In this document: one piece after another, positions 35,969-37,050 of the stretch
Layout: each line of letters opens with the position of its first letter
Numbering within the stretch: the stretch's first letter is position 1
Assembly: GCA_947456825.1 (NCBI GenBank)
Contig: CANGTM010000011.1
Coordinates: 1-37,050 of the forward strand
From: Chitinophagaceae bacterium
GTDB lineage: Bacteria; Bacteroidota; Bacteroidia; Chitinophagales; Chitinophagaceae
Length of the DNA stretch: 37,050 bases
Reading direction: 5' to 3'
The notes under the pieces: generated by a model
Database searches by the model: none
Told to the model about the DNA's origin: nothing
The model's input: only the letters and a program-made list of their open reading frames with translations
Position numbers and translations under genes: made by a program

Positions 35969-36006
35969 TTTAGTGAACAAGACCGACTCACTGTTCTTTC
36001 ACTAAA
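35969..36006. promoter_or_regulatory. 9-bp inverted repeat upstream of the surface-protein gene
   Basis: TTTAGTGAA (35969-35977) and TTCACTAAA (35998-36006) are exact inverted copies 20 bases apart, the second ending 11 bases before ATG 36018. They could be an operator or a leader hairpin that covers the start. No TAnnTTTG box is seen nearby. Confidence 0.4.
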
Positions 36007-36017
36007 CTGATTGCACC

Positions 36018-37050
36018 ATGAGCTATGACGGATTATCAAAACGCCTTGTTGCGTTTATATTTTTGGGCTGTAGCCTGATCATGTGTACCAAGAAAGACCA
36101 GCTGGCCACTGCTGAAAAAGAGCCCGGCCAAATTGAAAAAAGGTTCTTTACTGGCAATCGAACGCAAAACGGTGATGAAAAGGTGTTGGTCGACTACCTG
36201 ATCCGCCAACATCAAAAAAATAAATTCGTAGAAAAAACAGTAGAACAGATCGGCTACCCGCGTTGGGATAAGATGATCGTATTACAACGAAAAGGAAATA
36301 AGTCCGGTCGGGGTGAGTCCGATTCGTCAGTCACCAGTTACTACATTCCCTTTGTGCGTGATTCCCAGCAGTTTGTCAATGCCTCTATGATCATAAATAC
36401 TACTGCCAGTGACACCAGTTTTGGCTATAGGTGTGATTGGCAGTATGCTCAACGGCAAAATAGTCTCAATAGCGTAAGTGACAGTGCAGAATACCATGCC
36501 ATCTTTTTTATGGTGCTTGATAAAGCTGTCTTTGGGTATACGGAATTTAACATAACCGATACCAGTATTTTTAAACACAATAATCTTACCCCGTTAAGAA
36601 TTAAACTAACTAATCCTACCCCCGGAAACAGGGGCAACGATTATACTACCGTACAAATTTGTCAAAATGTAATTGTTACCTGGCAAGACTGCCCATATCC
36701 TCGTGGACAGTGCAAATCAGATGGCACTTGTGATAATTGCGATGAGTGTACCAACTCAGGTCCATTTACATATTGCTGGACGACATGGATAGCGGGGGGT
36801 AGTGGGTCTGGCAGTACAGGTGGTCCAGGCGCTGGGTCCTCGGTTGGAACCGGAGGCGGTGGCAACACCGGAGGCGGTGCCCCGCCGCCCTGCCCGGGAA
36901 CAAGCACCTCCCAACGAGGACAAACAGTCACTCCAGGGTGTGCCCCGGGGTGGAATCCGACTACTACCCCCTTAGCGTATTTGACAAATACACTTAGCCT
37001 AAACTCCTCTCCAACTGCTTTTCTCCTACAAAATCCAAACTATCAAGCCC
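36018..37050 (+). CDS. Unrecognised secreted or lipoprotein-type protein with Cys-rich and Gly/Pro-rich segments, 3' partial
   Basis: The frame is open from ATG 36018 to the right edge (344 residues visible). The start MSYDGLSKRLVAFIFLGCSL looks like a lipoprotein leader, with Cys18 preceded by FLG, though the lipobox is not canonical. Residues about 60-215 form a mixed domain with EQIGYPRWDKMIVLQ, YYIPFVRDSQQFVNASMII and CDWQYAQRQNSLNSVSDS. Seven cysteines at 215, 225, 232, 238, 241, 244 and 253 (including CDNCDEC) follow. Next comes a Gly/Ser linker (about 259-288), then APPPCPG and a Thr/Ser/Pro stretch. I recall similarly built hypothetical proteins in Bacteroidota, in which this layout precedes a variable C-terminus, but I cannot assign a family or a function. 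The upstream domain is read from sequence only. Its DNA differs in composition from neighbouring genes, consistent with an accessory gene. Confidence 0.75.
   Translation, partial: MSYDGLSKRLVAFIFLGCSLIMCTKKDQLATAEKEPGQIEKRFFTGNRTQNGDEKVLVDYLIRQHQKNKFVEKTVEQIGYPRWDKMIVLQRKGNKSGRGESDSSVTSYYIPFVRDSQQFVNASMIINTTASDTSFGYRCDWQYAQRQNSLNSVSDSAEYHAIFFMVLDKAVFGYTEFNITDTSIFKHNNLTPLRIKLTNPTPGNRGNDYTTVQICQNVIVTWQDCPYPRGQCKSDGTCDNCDECTNSGPFTYCWTTWIAGGSGSGSTGGPGAGSSVGTGGGGNTGGGAPPPCPGTSTSQRGQTVTPGCAPGWNPTTTPLAYLTNTLSLNSSPTAFLLQNPNYQA
36849..36879 (+). repeat. 13-bp direct repeat in the Gly-rich linker
   Basis: ACCGGAGGCGGTG occurs at 36849-36861 and again at 36867-36879, a period of 18 bases or six codons (T-G-G-G repeats). 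It keeps frame, so slippage would change linker length by whole codons. Confidence 0.8.

Larger units (their letters stand above)
35616..36017. other. AT-rich intergenic region without a supported gene
   Basis: About 400 bases separate the GNAT gene from the surface-protein gene. The region is visibly richer in A and T than the rest of the window. It contains a GC-rich hairpin (35663-35691) and an inverted repeat just before the next ATG (35969-36006). The frames I read through it by eye hold only short open stretches. It could be a long leader, a decayed gene or an integration scar. Confidence 0.6.

Noticed and set aside
36662-36931. A proline-rich 89-codon frame on the minus strand at the right edge
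   Set aside because: It is the complement of the Gly-rich linker of the surface protein, which explains its composition.
1-37050. CRISPR array, tRNA or rRNA genes, insertion sequences and known defence systems
   Set aside because: Reading both strands showed no regularly spaced repeats, no cloverleaf-like or rRNA sequence, no transposase motifs and no defence-type domain combinations.

Overview
This 37 kb window looks like the chromosome of a Bacteroidota bacterium, most likely of the Chitinophagaceae/Chitinophagales. The evidence is a TonB-dependent receptor with a carboxypeptidase-like N-terminal domain, two proteins with type IX secretion (T9SS) sorting domains, a TamB/DUF490 protein, DUF1573 and DUF4397 proteins, a fused alpha/beta 2-oxo acid dehydrogenase E1, an almost complete lack of Shine-Dalgarno sequences, and repeated promoter elements of the Bacteroidota form TAnnTTTG. 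No rRNA, tRNA, CRISPR array, insertion sequence or phage gene was seen.

Layout. 1-7.4 kb is envelope related: the 3' part of an OmpP1/FadL-like outer-membrane protein, a secreted isoaspartyl peptidase/asparaginase on the minus strand, and a large TamB-family protein. 7.6-15.3 kb holds a TonB-dependent receptor, a lipoprotein amidohydrolase joined directly to a tail-anchored J-domain protein, and a Uup-type ABC-F ATPase. 15.3-21.7 kb is a transporter block: a minus-strand operon (glutamate/aspartate-type symporter, DedA, MFS) facing away from a plus-strand pair of APC amino-acid permeases. 21.8-25.5 kb carries YebC, the fused E1 dehydrogenase and a secreted DUF1573 protein. 25.5-32.4 kb carries a T9SS type B cargo protein, an aminotransferase transcribed divergently from it, a T9SS type A cargo protein with tandem Ig-like modules, and an SGNH hydrolase. 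32.3-35.6 kb carries a DctA-type symporter, a DinB-like protein, a DUF4397 lipoprotein and a GNAT acetyltransferase. A 400-base AT-rich gap follows, then the first 344 codons of an unrecognised Cys- and Gly-rich surface protein that runs off the right edge.

Together the genes fit a peptide- and amino-acid-using heterotroph: isoaspartyl peptidase, amino-acid and dicarboxylate uptake, an aminotransferase and a branched-chain-type oxo-acid dehydrogenase. This is an inference from co-location, not a demonstrated pathway. Most genes are conserved housekeeping or envelope functions. The items most worth a second look are the truncated surface protein at the right edge with the unusual DNA in front of it, the recurrent promoter box placed 4-6 bases before start codons (implying leaderless mRNAs), and the missing canonical start of the TamB gene. 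I did not find clear evidence of a new multi-gene defence or mobile system.
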